DNA of 64,000 nt, taken from assembly GCF_024721315.2 (NCBI RefSeq), contig NZ_JANFAK020000004.1:61180-125179 (forward strand), given 5' to 3'. A program made the translations under genes and the position numbers. Below the pieces are notes generated by a model. That model had not been told where the DNA came from and ran no database searches. It was given only the letters and a program-made list of their open reading frames with translations. Shown here in pieces: positions 54,586 through 62,690 of this stretch (within the stretch, counting starts at the first letter, position 1; every line of letters starts with the position of its first letter). The DNA comes from Streptomyces sp. Isolate_45 (GTDB taxonomy: Bacteria > Actinomycetota > Actinomycetes > Streptomycetales > Streptomycetaceae).

Positions 54586-56040
54586 GTGCGCAACCTCGCC
54601 CCCCTCGGCCTGCGCACCCGGCTCATCGCCGCGTTCCTCCTCGTCGCCGCGATCAGCGCGGTGAGCACCGCCGCGCTCACCTACCAGAAGGCACGCACGG
54701 CGATCCTCACCCAGAGCCAGGACACCGCCGTCAGCACCCTGCGCGACCAACTGGAGGGCCAGACCCTCGTGCTGCCGATGGAACAGCAACAGCTGCAACG
54801 CCTCGTCACCGACATCGGCAAACGCGGCAAACCGCACCCCTGGGTCGTCTTCGGCGAGTACGGCACCCTGCGCGCCTCCTCCAACGTCACCCCCGCGACC
54901 TCCGCCGTCCTCACCGACCGGCTCCGCCGCCAGGTCGCCGCCAACCCCCACGGCGCCTTCCAACGCGTCGAGGACGGCCGCGGCGAGTCCTACCTCACCA
55001 TCGGGATGCCCGCCGTCATGGCCTCCAACGGCGGCGCCGCCCGGCCCACCGGCGTCGTCCTCTACGCCGTCATGCCGCTCGGCGCCGAGGAACAGACCGT
55101 CGACGCCATGGTCGAGGCCGCCCGACAGGGCGCCATCCCCGGCCTCGCCATCGCCGTCATCCCCGCCCTGCTCGCCGCCCGCAGCGTCCTGCGGCCCGTA
55201 CGGGACATGCGGCGCGCCGCCACCCACCTGGGGCGCGGCCGGCTGGACACCCGCATCGAGGTCCGGGGCTCCGACGAACTCGCCGGCCTCGCCCGCACCT
55301 TCAACGAGACCGCCCGCGCCCTGGAGGAATCCGTCGCCGAGCTCCGCGAGGCCGGGGCCCGGGCCCGCCGCTTCGCCTCCGACGTCTCCCACGAACTGCG
55401 CACCCCCCTCGCGGGAATGCTCGCCGTCACCGAGGTGCTCGACGAGGACGCCGAACAGCTCGACCCCGACACCGCCAAGGCCCTGCGCCTGATCAGCTCC
55501 GAAACCGGGAAGCTGGCCGTGCTCGTGGAGGACCTGATGGAGATCTCCCGCTTCGACGCCCGCGCCGCCGAACTCAACCTCGACGACGTGGACATCGCCG
55601 AAGCCGTCGGCAAGACCCTGGAACTGCGCCACTGGGACGACGACCGGGTGACCACCGACCTCCCCCGGGGCATCCGGGCCCGCCTCGACCCCCGCCGCTT
55701 CGACGTCATCCTCGCCAACCTCGTCGGCAACGCCCTGCGACACGGCTCCGCACCCGTACGGATCCGCGTCCGCACCCAGCCCCATCCCGACGGGGAACGC
55801 CTGCTGATCGAGGTCACCGACAGCGGCCCCGGCATCGCCCCCGACGTGCTGCCACACATCTTCGACCGGTTCTTCAAGGCCGACGTCGCCCGCACCCGCT
55901 CCGCCGGCAGCGGCCTCGGCCTCGCCATCACCCTGGAGAACGTCCGCCTCCACGGAGGCACCCTGCGCGCCGCCAACGCCCTCACCGCCGGCGCCGGCGC
56001 CGTGTTCACCGTCGACATGCCGCTGGAGGCCGTCGCGTGA
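54586..56040 (+). CDS. Sensor histidine kinase (HAMP + HisKA)
   Basis: A 484-residue kinase. Helix 1 is about residues 12-31; the extracytoplasmic sensor domain spans about 32-180; helix 2 is about 183-202; HAMP follows (RPVRDMRRAATHLGRGRLDTRIEVRGSDELAGLARTFNETA). HisKA has phospho-acceptor His269 in RRFASDVSHELRTPLAG, and the ATPase domain has NLVGNALRHG, DSGPGIAPDVLPHIFDRFFKAD and GSGLGLAI. GTG 54586. Its stop overlaps the start of the lipoprotein gene by 4 bases, so kinase and lipoprotein are probably functionally linked. Confidence 0.94.
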   Translation: MRNLAPLGLRTRLIAAFLLVAAISAVSTAALTYQKARTAILTQSQDTAVSTLRDQLEGQTLVLPMEQQQLQRLVTDIGKRGKPHPWVVFGEYGTLRASSNVTPATSAVLTDRLRRQVAANPHGAFQRVEDGRGESYLTIGMPAVMASNGGAARPTGVVLYAVMPLGAEEQTVDAMVEAARQGAIPGLAIAVIPALLAARSVLRPVRDMRRAATHLGRGRLDTRIEVRGSDELAGLARTFNETARALEESVAELREAGARARRFASDVSHELRTPLAGMLAVTEVLDEDAEQLDPDTAKALRLISSETGKLAVLVEDLMEISRFDARAAELNLDDVDIAEAVGKTLELRHWDDDRVTTDLPRGIRARLDPRRFDVILANLVGNALRHGSAPVRIRVRTQPHPDGERLLIEVTDSGPGIAPDVLPHIFDRFFKADVARTRSAGSGLGLAITLENVRLHGGTLRAANALTAGAGAVFTVDMPLEAVA

Positions 56041-56558
56041 TCCGCCCGCCCGTCCCCGGCCGCCGCACCACCGCCCTCGCCGGCATCACCCTCACCGGCC
56101 CCCTGCTGCTCACCGCCTGCGGGATCGCCCCCACCGGCGTCGTCGAGAGCGGCGCGCCCGCGCGGGTCGCCGTCGCCGCGCCGGCCCGCGGCCCCCTCGC
56201 CTTCTTCGTCGGCCCCGACGGAAGGCTGGTCCCCTCACCGCAGCCCCAGAGCGCGGCGAGCGGCCCGCTGAGCGGCGTACTCGGACTGCTGCGCGGCCCC
56301 GGCCGCACCGAACTACGGGCCGGGCTCGGCACCCGACTGCCCGCCGTCGAGGGCCCCGACGTCGCCGCCGTGTCCGTCGTCGCCACCGCCGACGACGCAC
56401 TGGACGTCCGCGTGCCCTTCCCGGTCGCCGGCCTCGACGCCGTCGCCCGCGGCCAACTCGTGTGCAGCGCCGCCTCCACCCTCGGCTCCGACCACGAGGT
56501 CGTCCTGTACGGCACCGACACCGCCCTGGACCCCGAACGCTGCCACCCGGACCGCTGA
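56037..56558 (+). CDS. Lipoprotein co-encoded with the two-component system
   Basis: A 173-residue lipoprotein: lipobox LTAC with Cys28, then about 145 extracytoplasmic residues. The body (PLAFFVGPDGRLVPSPQPQ...LGLLRGPGRTELRAGLGTRLPA...VPFPVAGLDAVARGQLVCSAAS) resembles a single GerMN-like module, as found in LpqB-type and sensor-linked lipoproteins. By analogy with CseA and AfsQ3, which tune neighbouring kinases, it may modulate the upstream sensor (inference). GTG 56037 overlaps the kinase stop. Confidence 0.8.
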   Translation: MIRPPVPGRRTTALAGITLTGPLLLTACGIAPTGVVESGAPARVAVAAPARGPLAFFVGPDGRLVPSPQPQSAASGPLSGVLGLLRGPGRTELRAGLGTRLPAVEGPDVAAVSVVATADDALDVRVPFPVAGLDAVARGQLVCSAASTLGSDHEVVLYGTDTALDPERCHPDR

Positions 56559-56628
56559 CCCGTCGCCGCCGGAACCTCCCGCCCCGGGCCCCTTGCGGAC
56601 GTCCCGCCCGCCCGCCACGGTGTGGACC

Positions 56629-57888
56629 ATGCAACGCGCCGCCGACGTCCCCGACGTCTTCGACCCCCGCGTCTACGCCGAAGGCGTCCCGCACGAGCGC
56701 TACCGGACGCTGCGCGACCGGCACCCCGTCTCCTGGCAGTCCGAGCCCGAGATCCAGGGCTGGCCCGCAGGCCCGGGATTCTGGGCCGTCACCCGACACG
56801 CCGACGTCGTACGCGTCCTGCGCGACCACGCCACGTACTCCTCCTGGGCCGGCGCCACCCAGATCCGCGACCCCGACCCGGCCGACCTGCCGTTCCTGCG
56901 GAGCACCATGCTCAACCAGGATCCCCCCGGGCACGGCCGGCTCCGCCGCCTCGTCGCCCGCGCCTTCACTCCCGCCCGCGTCGACGCCTTCGCCGCCCGG
57001 GCCCGCGACCGCGCCCGTACGCTCCTGGCCGCCGCCCGGGACCGCGCCGAGGACGGCAGCACCGACGTGGTGGCCGCCGTCACGGACGAGTACGCCCTGC
57101 TGAACCTCACCGACCTACTGGGCGTCCCGCCCGCCGACCGGTCGCTGCTGCTGGAGTGGACCGTACGGATCATCGGCTACCAGGACCCCGAGGACGCCCC
57201 CGAGCCCGTCACCGGCCCGGACGGAACACCCCTGAACCCCCGATCCCCGGCCCTGCTCGGCGAGATGTTCGCGTACGCCCGGGAACTGGCCGCGCACAAA
57301 CGCGCCCACCCCGGCGAGGACGTGATGACCGCCCTCGCACAGGCCGGCCTGGCACCCGCCGAACTGGAGATGTTCTTCTTCCTGCTGACCGTCGCGGGCA
57401 ACGACACCGTACGCAGCGCCGCCCCCGGCGGACTCCTCGCCCTGGCCCGCCACCCCGACGCCTACCGCCGCCTCGCCGACGGCAGCGCGCCCGTGGACCG
57501 GGCGGTCGACGAACTCCTGCGCGTCCACCCGCCCGTGCTCAGCTTCCGCCGCACCGCCACCCACGACACCGTCCTCGGGGGCGCCCGGATCCGGGCGGGG
57601 GACAAGGTGGTGGTCTTCCACGCCTCCGCCAACCACGACGAACGCGTCTTCACCGACCCGCACCGCCTCGACCCGGCCCGCTCGCCCAACCCGCACGTCT
57701 CCTTCGGCGACGGCCCGCACGTCTGCCTCGGGGCCCACTTCGCCCGCCTCCAGCTGCGCGTCCTCCACGAGGAGTGGCGCACCGCCCTGCCCGCACCCGA
57801 ACTGGCGGGCCCGCCGCGCCGGTTGGTCTCGAACTTCATCAACGGGATCACCCGGCTCCCGCTCCGGGTGTCCGGGCAGCCCTCCTGA
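56629..57888 (+). CDS. Cytochrome P450 (CYP124/125/142-like)
   Basis: A 419-residue P450. Segments YSSWAGATQIRDPDPADLPFLRSTMLNQDPPGHGRLRRLVARAFTP and ALLNLTDLLGVPPADRSLLLEWT are close in style to mycobacterial CYP124/125/142, which hydroxylate methyl-branched lipids and steroid side chains. I-helix: LTVAGNDTVRS, with Asp-Thr rather than the usual Glu-Thr pair. ExxR is in DELLRVHPPV, and the heme loop is FGDGPHVCLGAHFARLQL (Cys366). ATG 56629 is used. No redox partner gene is adjacent. Confidence 0.92.
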   Translation: MQRAADVPDVFDPRVYAEGVPHERYRTLRDRHPVSWQSEPEIQGWPAGPGFWAVTRHADVVRVLRDHATYSSWAGATQIRDPDPADLPFLRSTMLNQDPPGHGRLRRLVARAFTPARVDAFAARARDRARTLLAAARDRAEDGSTDVVAAVTDEYALLNLTDLLGVPPADRSLLLEWTVRIIGYQDPEDAPEPVTGPDGTPLNPRSPALLGEMFAYARELAAHKRAHPGEDVMTALAQAGLAPAELEMFFFLLTVAGNDTVRSAAPGGLLALARHPDAYRRLADGSAPVDRAVDELLRVHPPVLSFRRTATHDTVLGGARIRAGDKVVVFHASANHDERVFTDPHRLDPARSPNPHVSFGDGPHVCLGAHFARLQLRVLHEEWRTALPAPELAGPPRRLVSNFINGITRLPLRVSGQPS

Positions 57889-58065
57889 CGTCGCCACCGG
57901 CCGAACCCCGCCGAGCGCGCCGGCCGGCGGCCCGGGGACAATGTTGCGCACGTCGTCGTTCACGCGGCCGGTGACGGACACCCACCCGGGGCAGGGACCG
58001 CACCCGGACGAGGTCCGTCCCGCCACGGCGCAGCGGCGTCGACGTACCGACCCGTGGAGAAAGCC

Positions 58066-58824
58066 GTGAACATGCCTGACGCACCGACCGGGGACCGGCC
58101 GGACTGGGGTACCGCCTTCCGTTCCATCGCCGACGACTGGCTCTTCGCCGACGTCGACGGCCCGCTGCCGGCCGAGGCGGTCCTGCCCCTGGAGAACCCC
58201 GACCTGTACGACTCCGGCGTGTGGGACAAGCACCTGAAGATCGAGGAGCGCTACCGCACCGTCTCCATCGGCGTGTACGCGGGCCGGCGGATCGCCGTCC
58301 TCAACGCCAAGCTCGGCGCGCCCGCCGCGGCGATGGCCATCCAGGCGGCCGCCGGCCGAGGCGTGCGCAGCCTGGTAGGCGTCGGCTACTGCGGAGCCGT
58401 CGCCGACGACCTCCGCTGCGGCGACCTGCTCGTGCCGACCGGCGCGGTCTCCGCCGACGGGACGAGCGCCGCTCTGTGCCCCGGCCGGTACCCGGCCGTC
58501 GCCGACCACCAGCTCGTGCGGGCCCTGCACGACACCGCCCCGGGGACCCTCCGTGACGGCCTGGTCCACACCCTGGACGCCGTCTACACGCAGGACTCGG
58601 CGCTCGTCGAGGAGTGCCGGCGCACCGGCGTCTCCGGCATCGACATGGAGACCGCGGCGGTCCTCACCGCGGCCCGCCTCTCCGGGATGCGCGCCGCCAC
58701 CCTCCTCGTCGCCAGCGACCACCCGGGCCTCGGCCTGCCCACCGACGGCGCCCTCATCGGCGCCGGCTTCGACCGGGCGATGGGCCTGGCCCTGGAGGCG
58801 CTGACGGCCGGGGCCACTCGCTAG
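58066..58824 (+). CDS. Nucleoside phosphorylase family protein (uridine phosphorylase-like)
   Basis: About 252 residues of the PNP/UDP phosphorylase superfamily. Markers are LNAKLGAPAAAMAIQAAAGRGVRSLVGVGYCGAV (phosphate and base site), GDLLVPTGAVSADGTS, and the purine/ribose motif VSGIDMETAAVLTAARL. These enzymes split nucleosides with phosphate to base and ribose-1-phosphate. Possible starts are GTG 58054, GTG 58066 (GGAG at 6 bases, preferred) and ATG 58072. It may feed salvage, but no link with the distant purine genes is shown. Confidence 0.83.
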   Translation: MNMPDAPTGDRPDWGTAFRSIADDWLFADVDGPLPAEAVLPLENPDLYDSGVWDKHLKIEERYRTVSIGVYAGRRIAVLNAKLGAPAAAMAIQAAAGRGVRSLVGVGYCGAVADDLRCGDLLVPTGAVSADGTSAALCPGRYPAVADHQLVRALHDTAPGTLRDGLVHTLDAVYTQDSALVEECRRTGVSGIDMETAAVLTAARLSGMRAATLLVASDHPGLGLPTDGALIGAGFDRAMGLALEALTAGATR

Positions 58825-58856
58825 TGCCGTGACCGCCGGCCCGGTGTGCCGGCCGG

Positions 58857-58882
58857 CCGGTCCGGGACCGGACCCGGACCGG
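58857..58882 (+). terminator. Hairpin terminator after the nucleoside phosphorylase gene
   Basis: Perfect 10-bp arms CCGGTCCGGG (58857-58866) and CCCGGACCGG (58873-58882) with a 6-base loop, nested in further complementary sequence (GTGACC near 58829 and GGTCAC near 58888). Confidence 0.7.
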
Positions 58883-58953
58883 CGGGCCGGTCACCTGACG
58901 GAGCGGCGGGGCGAGCGCTAGGCTCTGCGGACGTTGTCGACCGGAGGTCCGCC

Positions 58954-60753
58954 ATGCACCGTCCTGCCGCACGTTCGTTACCACTGCTCGCCCTGGTCGG
59001 AGCGCTCGTCTCCACCGGCGCGGCCGCTCCGCCGTCGCCCCACGGAGCCCCGGCCAAGGTGCCCGTCGCCGCCGGGTACGGCGGGGCCGTCGCCAGCGTC
59101 GACCCGGACGCCTCCGCCGCCGGGATCGCCGTACTGCGCGCCGGCGGCAACGCCGTGGACGCGGCCGTCGCCACCGCCGCCGCGCTCGGCGTCACCGAGC
59201 CCTACTCGGCCGGCATCGGCGGGGGCGGCTACTTCGTGTACTACGACGCCCGCACCCGCCGCGTGCACACCATCGACGGTCGCGAAACCGCCCCCGCCAC
59301 GGCCACGGACACCCTCTTCCAGGAGAACGGCGTCCCCATCCCCTTCGCCGAGGGCCAGACCAGCGGGCGCGGTGTCGGAGTGCCCGGCACCCCCGCCACC
59401 TGGAAGAGCGCCCTGGACTCCTGGGGCACCCGGCCCCTGCGCCAACTCATCAAGCCCGCCGAGGAACTGGCCCGCGACGGGTTCACCGTCGACGCCACCT
59501 TCCGGGCCCAGACGGCCGCGAACGAGGAGCGGTTCAGGGACTTCCCGGACACCCGCGCACTGTTCCTGCCGGGCGGGGCGCTGCCGGTCGTCGGGTCCAC
59601 CTTCAAGAACCCCGACCTGGCCGACACGTACGCCGAACTCGGGCGCAAGGGGACCGGCGCCCTCTACCGGGGCCCGATCGCCGACGACATCGTCCGGACC
59701 GTCCGAAAGCCCCCGGTCGACCCGGCGGCCGTCCGCAACGTCCGCTCCGGCGACCTGACCGCCGCCGACCTGCGCTCGTACGCGACGAAGCGGCAGGAAC
59801 CGACCCGGGTGGGCTACCGCGGCCTGGACGTGTACGGCATGGCGCCCTCCTCCTCCGGCGGCACCACCGTCGGCGAGGCCCTGAACATCCTGGAGCGCAC
59901 CGACGTCGGGAAGCTCTCCGAGAGCCAGTACCTGCACCGCTTCATCGAGGCCTCGCGGATCTCCTTCGCCGACCGGGGCCGCTGGGTGGGCGACCCGGCC
60001 GCCGTGGACGTCCCCACCCGTGGCCTGCTCTCGCAACGCTTCGCCGACTCCCGCGCCTGCCTCATCAGGCCCGACCGGGCGCTGACCAGCCCGCTGGCAC
60101 CCGGCGACCCGCGCCGGCCGGTGCCCTGCGCCACCACCGGGCAGGCGGCGCCGACCACGTACGAGGGGGAGAACACCACGCACCTGACGGTCGCCGACCG
60201 CTGGGGCAACGTCGTGTCGTACACCCTGACCATCGAGTCCACCGGCGGCAGCGGGATCACCGTCCCGGGTCGGGGTTTCCTGCTGAACAACGAGCTGACC
60301 GACTTCTCCTTCGCGCCGGCCGCACCCGGCGTCCCGGACCCGAACCTGCCCGGCCCCGGCAAGCGGCCGCGCTCGTCGATGTCCCCGACCATCGTGCTGG
60401 ACGACGGGCGCCCGGTGCTGGCGGTCGGCTCCCCGGGCGGCGCCACGATCATCACCACCGTCCTGCAGACCCTGCTCGGGCACCTGGACCGGGGTCTTCC
60501 GCTGGTCGACGCCATCGCGGCGCCGCGCGCCAGTCAACGCAACCAGACCACCACCGAACTGGAACCGGGCCTGTGGAACAGCCCTCTCCGGGCCGAACTG
60601 GAGGCCCTCGGTCAGGGCTTCCGGCAGAATCCCGAGATCGGCGCCGCCACCGGCGTCCAACGCCTCCCGGACGGCCGCTGGCTCGCGGCGGCCGAGACGT
60701 CCCGCCGCGGCGGCGGATCCGCGATGGTCGTCCACCCGCACGGCAAGCCGTAG
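58954..60753 (+). CDS. ggt: Secreted gamma-glutamyltransferase
   Basis: A 599-residue N-terminal nucleophile hydrolase precursor. It has a short signal peptide (ARSLPLLALVGALVSTGAAA), a large-subunit start at VASVDPDASAAGIAVLRAGGNAVDAAVATAAALGV, and self-cleavage before Thr408 in GENTTHLTVADRWGNVVS, which becomes the small-subunit nucleophile. Later motifs are NNELTDFSF and RPRSSMSPTIV, with the glycine pair GSPGGATI. It cleaves glutathione-like and other gamma-glutamyl compounds outside the cell. ATG 58954 follows CGGAGG. Confidence 0.95.
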   Translation: MHRPAARSLPLLALVGALVSTGAAAPPSPHGAPAKVPVAAGYGGAVASVDPDASAAGIAVLRAGGNAVDAAVATAAALGVTEPYSAGIGGGGYFVYYDARTRRVHTIDGRETAPATATDTLFQENGVPIPFAEGQTSGRGVGVPGTPATWKSALDSWGTRPLRQLIKPAEELARDGFTVDATFRAQTAANEERFRDFPDTRALFLPGGALPVVGSTFKNPDLADTYAELGRKGTGALYRGPIADDIVRTVRKPPVDPAAVRNVRSGDLTAADLRSYATKRQEPTRVGYRGLDVYGMAPSSSGGTTVGEALNILERTDVGKLSESQYLHRFIEASRISFADRGRWVGDPAAVDVPTRGLLSQRFADSRACLIRPDRALTSPLAPGDPRRPVPCATTGQAAPTTYEGENTTHLTVADRWGNVVSYTLTIESTGGSGITVPGRGFLLNNELTDFSFAPAAPGVPDPNLPGPGKRPRSSMSPTIVLDDGRPVLAVGSPGGATIITTVLQTLLGHLDRGLPLVDAIAAPRASQRNQTTTELEPGLWNSPLRAELEALGQGFRQNPEIGAATGVQRLPDGRWLAAAETSRRGGGSAMVVHPHGKP

Positions 60754-60782
60754 GCACCGACCCGTCGGCGGCACCCGGGAAC

Positions 60783-61550
60783 CTACGGAGCGGTGAGGAT
60801 CCTGGGGCCGTCGGCGGTGATCGCGACCGTGTGCTCCGCGTGCGCGGCGCGGCTGCCGTCGACGGTGCGCAGGGTCCAGCCGTCGGGGTCGCAGGTGTAG
60901 TCGTCGGTACCGCCGGCGGTCAGCATCGGTTCGATGGCGAGGACCATGCCGGCCCGCAGCCTCATCCCGCGCCCCGCCGGGCCCTCGTTGGGCACGCCCG
61001 GGTCCTCGTGCATGCTTCGGCCGATGCCGTGGCCGCCGAAACCGTCGGGGATGCCGTAGCCGGCGGCGCGGCAGACGCTGCCGACGGCGTGCGCGATGTC
61101 GCCGATCCGGTTCCCCGGCCGGGCGGCGGCGATGCCGGCTGCGAGCGCCTCCTCGGCCGTGGCGATCAGCCGGAGGTCGGCGGGGCGGGCCCGACCGACC
61201 GTGAAGCTGATCGCCGAGTCGCCGGCCCAGCCGCCGAGCTGCGCCCCGCAGTCGATGCTGACGAGGTCGCCGTCGCGCAGCCGGTAGTCGTCGGGGATGC
61301 CGTGCACGATGGCGTCGTTGACCGAGGCGCACACCACCGCGGGGAAGGGCACCGGCGCGAACTGCGGCCGGTAGCCGAGGAAGGGCGAGGACGCGCCCGC
61401 CTCGCGCAGCACCTCGCGCGCCGTACGGTCCAGTTCCAGCAGGGACACCCCCACCGCGGCCGCGCTCCGCACGGCGGCCAGGGCGTGCGCGACCACCCGG
61501 CCGGCTTCGCGCATCTCGTCGATCTCGGGGTTCGTCTTCAGTTTCACCAT
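60783..61550 (-). CDS. map: Type I methionine aminopeptidase (accessory copy)
   Basis: A 255-residue type I MetAP removing N-terminal Met. Metal ligands lie in SIDCGAQLGGWAGDSAISF (two Asp), GHGIGRSMHEDPGVPN (His), MVLAIEPMLT (Glu) and HAEHTVAIT (Glu). It lacks the zinc-finger leader of MetAP1c proteins. It is divergent from a tiny XRE regulator across a 12-bp perfect palindrome, which is unusual for a housekeeping map gene (normally near secY or adk), so this is probably a regulated extra copy. Confidence 0.93.
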   Translation of the reverse strand: MVKLKTNPEIDEMREAGRVVAHALAAVRSAAAVGVSLLELDRTAREVLREAGASSPFLGYRPQFAPVPFPAVVCASVNDAIVHGIPDDYRLRDGDLVSIDCGAQLGGWAGDSAISFTVGRARPADLRLIATAEEALAAGIAAARPGNRIGDIAHAVGSVCRAAGYGIPDGFGGHGIGRSMHEDPGVPNEGPAGRGMRLRAGMVLAIEPMLTAGGTDDYTCDPDGWTLRTVDGSRAAHAEHTVAITADGPRILTAP

Positions 61551-61559
61551 GCCAATAAC

Positions 61560-61608
61560 TATACCGGTATAACTTTACCGGGATAGTAATCGGGGTCCGG
61601 GGTATGCT
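61560..61608. promoter_or_regulatory. Divergent map/XRE operator and promoter
   Basis: TATACCGGTATA (61560-61571) is a perfect palindrome, and TTTACCGGGATA (61574-61585) is a second copy matching at 10 of 12 positions, 14 bp away. Together they form an AT-rich island 9 bases upstream of the map start. TATGCT (61603-61608) lies 6 bases before the XRE ATG and fits a leaderless -10. The XRE protein most likely binds here and represses both genes (inference). Confidence 0.72.
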
Positions 61609-61614
61609 GGCCCC

Positions 61615-61866
61615 ATGGTCCGTACCCCGTTGACACCCGAAGAGCGTGAACGCGGCGAGCGTCTGGGCGCCCTGCTGCGCGAGGCGCGCGGCGCCCGCAG
61701 CATGGTCGAGGTCGCGGCGGGAGCCGGACTCTCCGCCGAAACCCTCCGCAAGATCGAGACCGGCCGGGCTCCGACCCCCGCCTTCTTCACGGTGGCCGCG
61801 CTCGCGGGCGCCCTCGGACTGTCCCTGGACGACGTGATGCGGCGCTGCGCCCTCGTACCGGTCTGA
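61615..61866 (+). CDS. Small XRE-family HTH regulator
   Basis: An 83-residue protein that is almost only an XRE/Cro HTH: RLGALLREARGARSMVEVAAGAGLSAETLRKIETGRAPTPAFFTVAALAGALGLSLDDVMRR. There is no effector domain. Probably leaderless. It is divergent from the methionine aminopeptidase gene and should bind the TATACCGGTATA sites between them. Such stand-alone HTH proteins beside an enzyme resemble antitoxin or autorepressor arrangements; no toxin family is visible. Confidence 0.88.
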   Translation: MVRTPLTPEERERGERLGALLREARGARSMVEVAAGAGLSAETLRKIETGRAPTPAFFTVAALAGALGLSLDDVMRRCALVPV

Positions 61867-61888
61867 CACCCGGCGTCCGACGCGGGGC

Positions 61889-61930
61889 GCGGGCGACACG
61901 GGGTGCGGGTGACACGGGGTGGGTGACACG
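61889..61930. repeat. Tandem repeat, 16 bp x 2.6
   Basis: GCGGGCGACACGGGGT (61889-61904) and GCGGGTGACACGGGGT (61905-61920), followed by the partial unit GGGTGACACG (61921-61930). It lies between the convergent XRE gene and Cys-rich protein genes. No function is evident. Confidence 0.8.
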
Positions 61931-61977
61931 CGACGTGCCGCGTCCCCGTCCTGCGTACCCGTCCGGCGCGCGCCCCC

Positions 61978-62223
61978 TCAGCCCCCGCACCCGATGGGCG
62001 GCCGACCCGGTCGGTCCGTCCACTCCGTGCGGTAGCCGAAGCACGGGCACGGGCTGCCGTGGCCCGCGCAACGGGCCGGTCCGTGCTCCTCGAAGCCGTG
62101 CAGGCAGCTCTCGCACCCGGGCGGATCGGGGCGACGGAAGACGGTGGCGAGGGTGAGGCCGATCGCGAACAGCGCGAGCGGCGCGGTGGCGAAGGCGAGC
62201 AGGAACCGGTCGCCCCCGCTCAA
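61978..62223 (-). CDS. Small membrane protein with C-terminal Cys/His cluster
   Basis: About 81 residues from TTG 62223: one hydrophobic helix (FLLAFATAPLALFAIGLTLATVF), then CESCLHGFEEHGPARCAGHGSPCPCFGY, a Cys/His-rich segment that could bind metal. The start is uncertain; no good ribosome site is visible. Its frame overlaps the end of the upstream Cys-rich gene in the +1/-1 register and continues the same style of protein, so the two may be one gene split by a frameshift or be translationally coupled. No family is recognised. Confidence 0.5.
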   Translation of the reverse strand: MSGGDRFLLAFATAPLALFAIGLTLATVFRRPDPPGCESCLHGFEEHGPARCAGHGSPCPCFGYRTEWTDRPGRPPIGCGG

Positions 62224-62236
62224 CGGGCCCGCCGCC

Positions 62237-62506
62237 TCATCCGCCGCACGGCGCGAACGGCGACCGCTGCCGCTCCCACCAGGACTCGCACCGGCACACG
62301 CCGAACGGCGACCGGCACTCCGCGCAGGGCGGCTCGTCCGGCTCCGTCCTCTCCTCCTGCGCGGGCTCGGGCTCGTCCGTGCGCCGGAACAGTCGGCAGC
62401 CGCAGGGCGGGCCGCCCCCGACGCCCAGGCACCGGCCCAGCGAGGGCACGTGGACGCCCCGCTCGTGCGCGCAGTCACGGCACACGTGCGCCGCCCTCCC
62501 GGCCAT
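62237..62506 (-). CDS. Small cysteine-rich protein
   Basis: An 89-residue protein with CRDCAHERGVHVPSLGRCLG, PPCGCRLF and CAECRSPFGVCRCESWW, a spacing suggestive of zinc binding. ATG 62506 has GGAAGGAG at 6 bases, so it is surely translated. It ends at TGA 62237-62239, but the downstream frame carries on with a helix and more CxxC/CPC motifs. No family is recognised. Confidence 0.6.
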   Translation of the reverse strand: MAGRAAHVCRDCAHERGVHVPSLGRCLGVGGGPPCGCRLFRRTDEPEPAQEERTEPDEPPCAECRSPFGVCRCESWWERQRSPFAPCGG

Positions 62507-62690
62507 CGTGACTCCTTCCGGCGCAACGCCGGCCCCGATCGGCGGGGAGCGGACGCCGCGCCCGGCCACCGTACGCCCCCGGTGGGATGATCCGACAGGG
62601 TGCGGCTCCGGGCCGCCGCCCGGGGAGAGTCCGGCGGCCGATCGGCCCAATCGGTGAGGGGCCGCCGGGTCGCGGGGGAAGCGTGAGGGC

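Noticed and set aside
51874..55953. Very long minus-strand open frame extending upstream of the L,D-transpeptidase (over 1300 codons, antisense to murJ and the two-component genes)
   Set aside because: Gly/Asp/Val-rich low-complexity translation typical of antisense to GC-rich genes; the real transpeptidase starts at TTG 51873 with a ribosome site and signal peptide.
60748..60788. CCGTAGG/CCTACGG symmetry between the ggt and map stops
   Set aside because: Only 7-bp arms with a 27-base loop; too weak to call a terminator.
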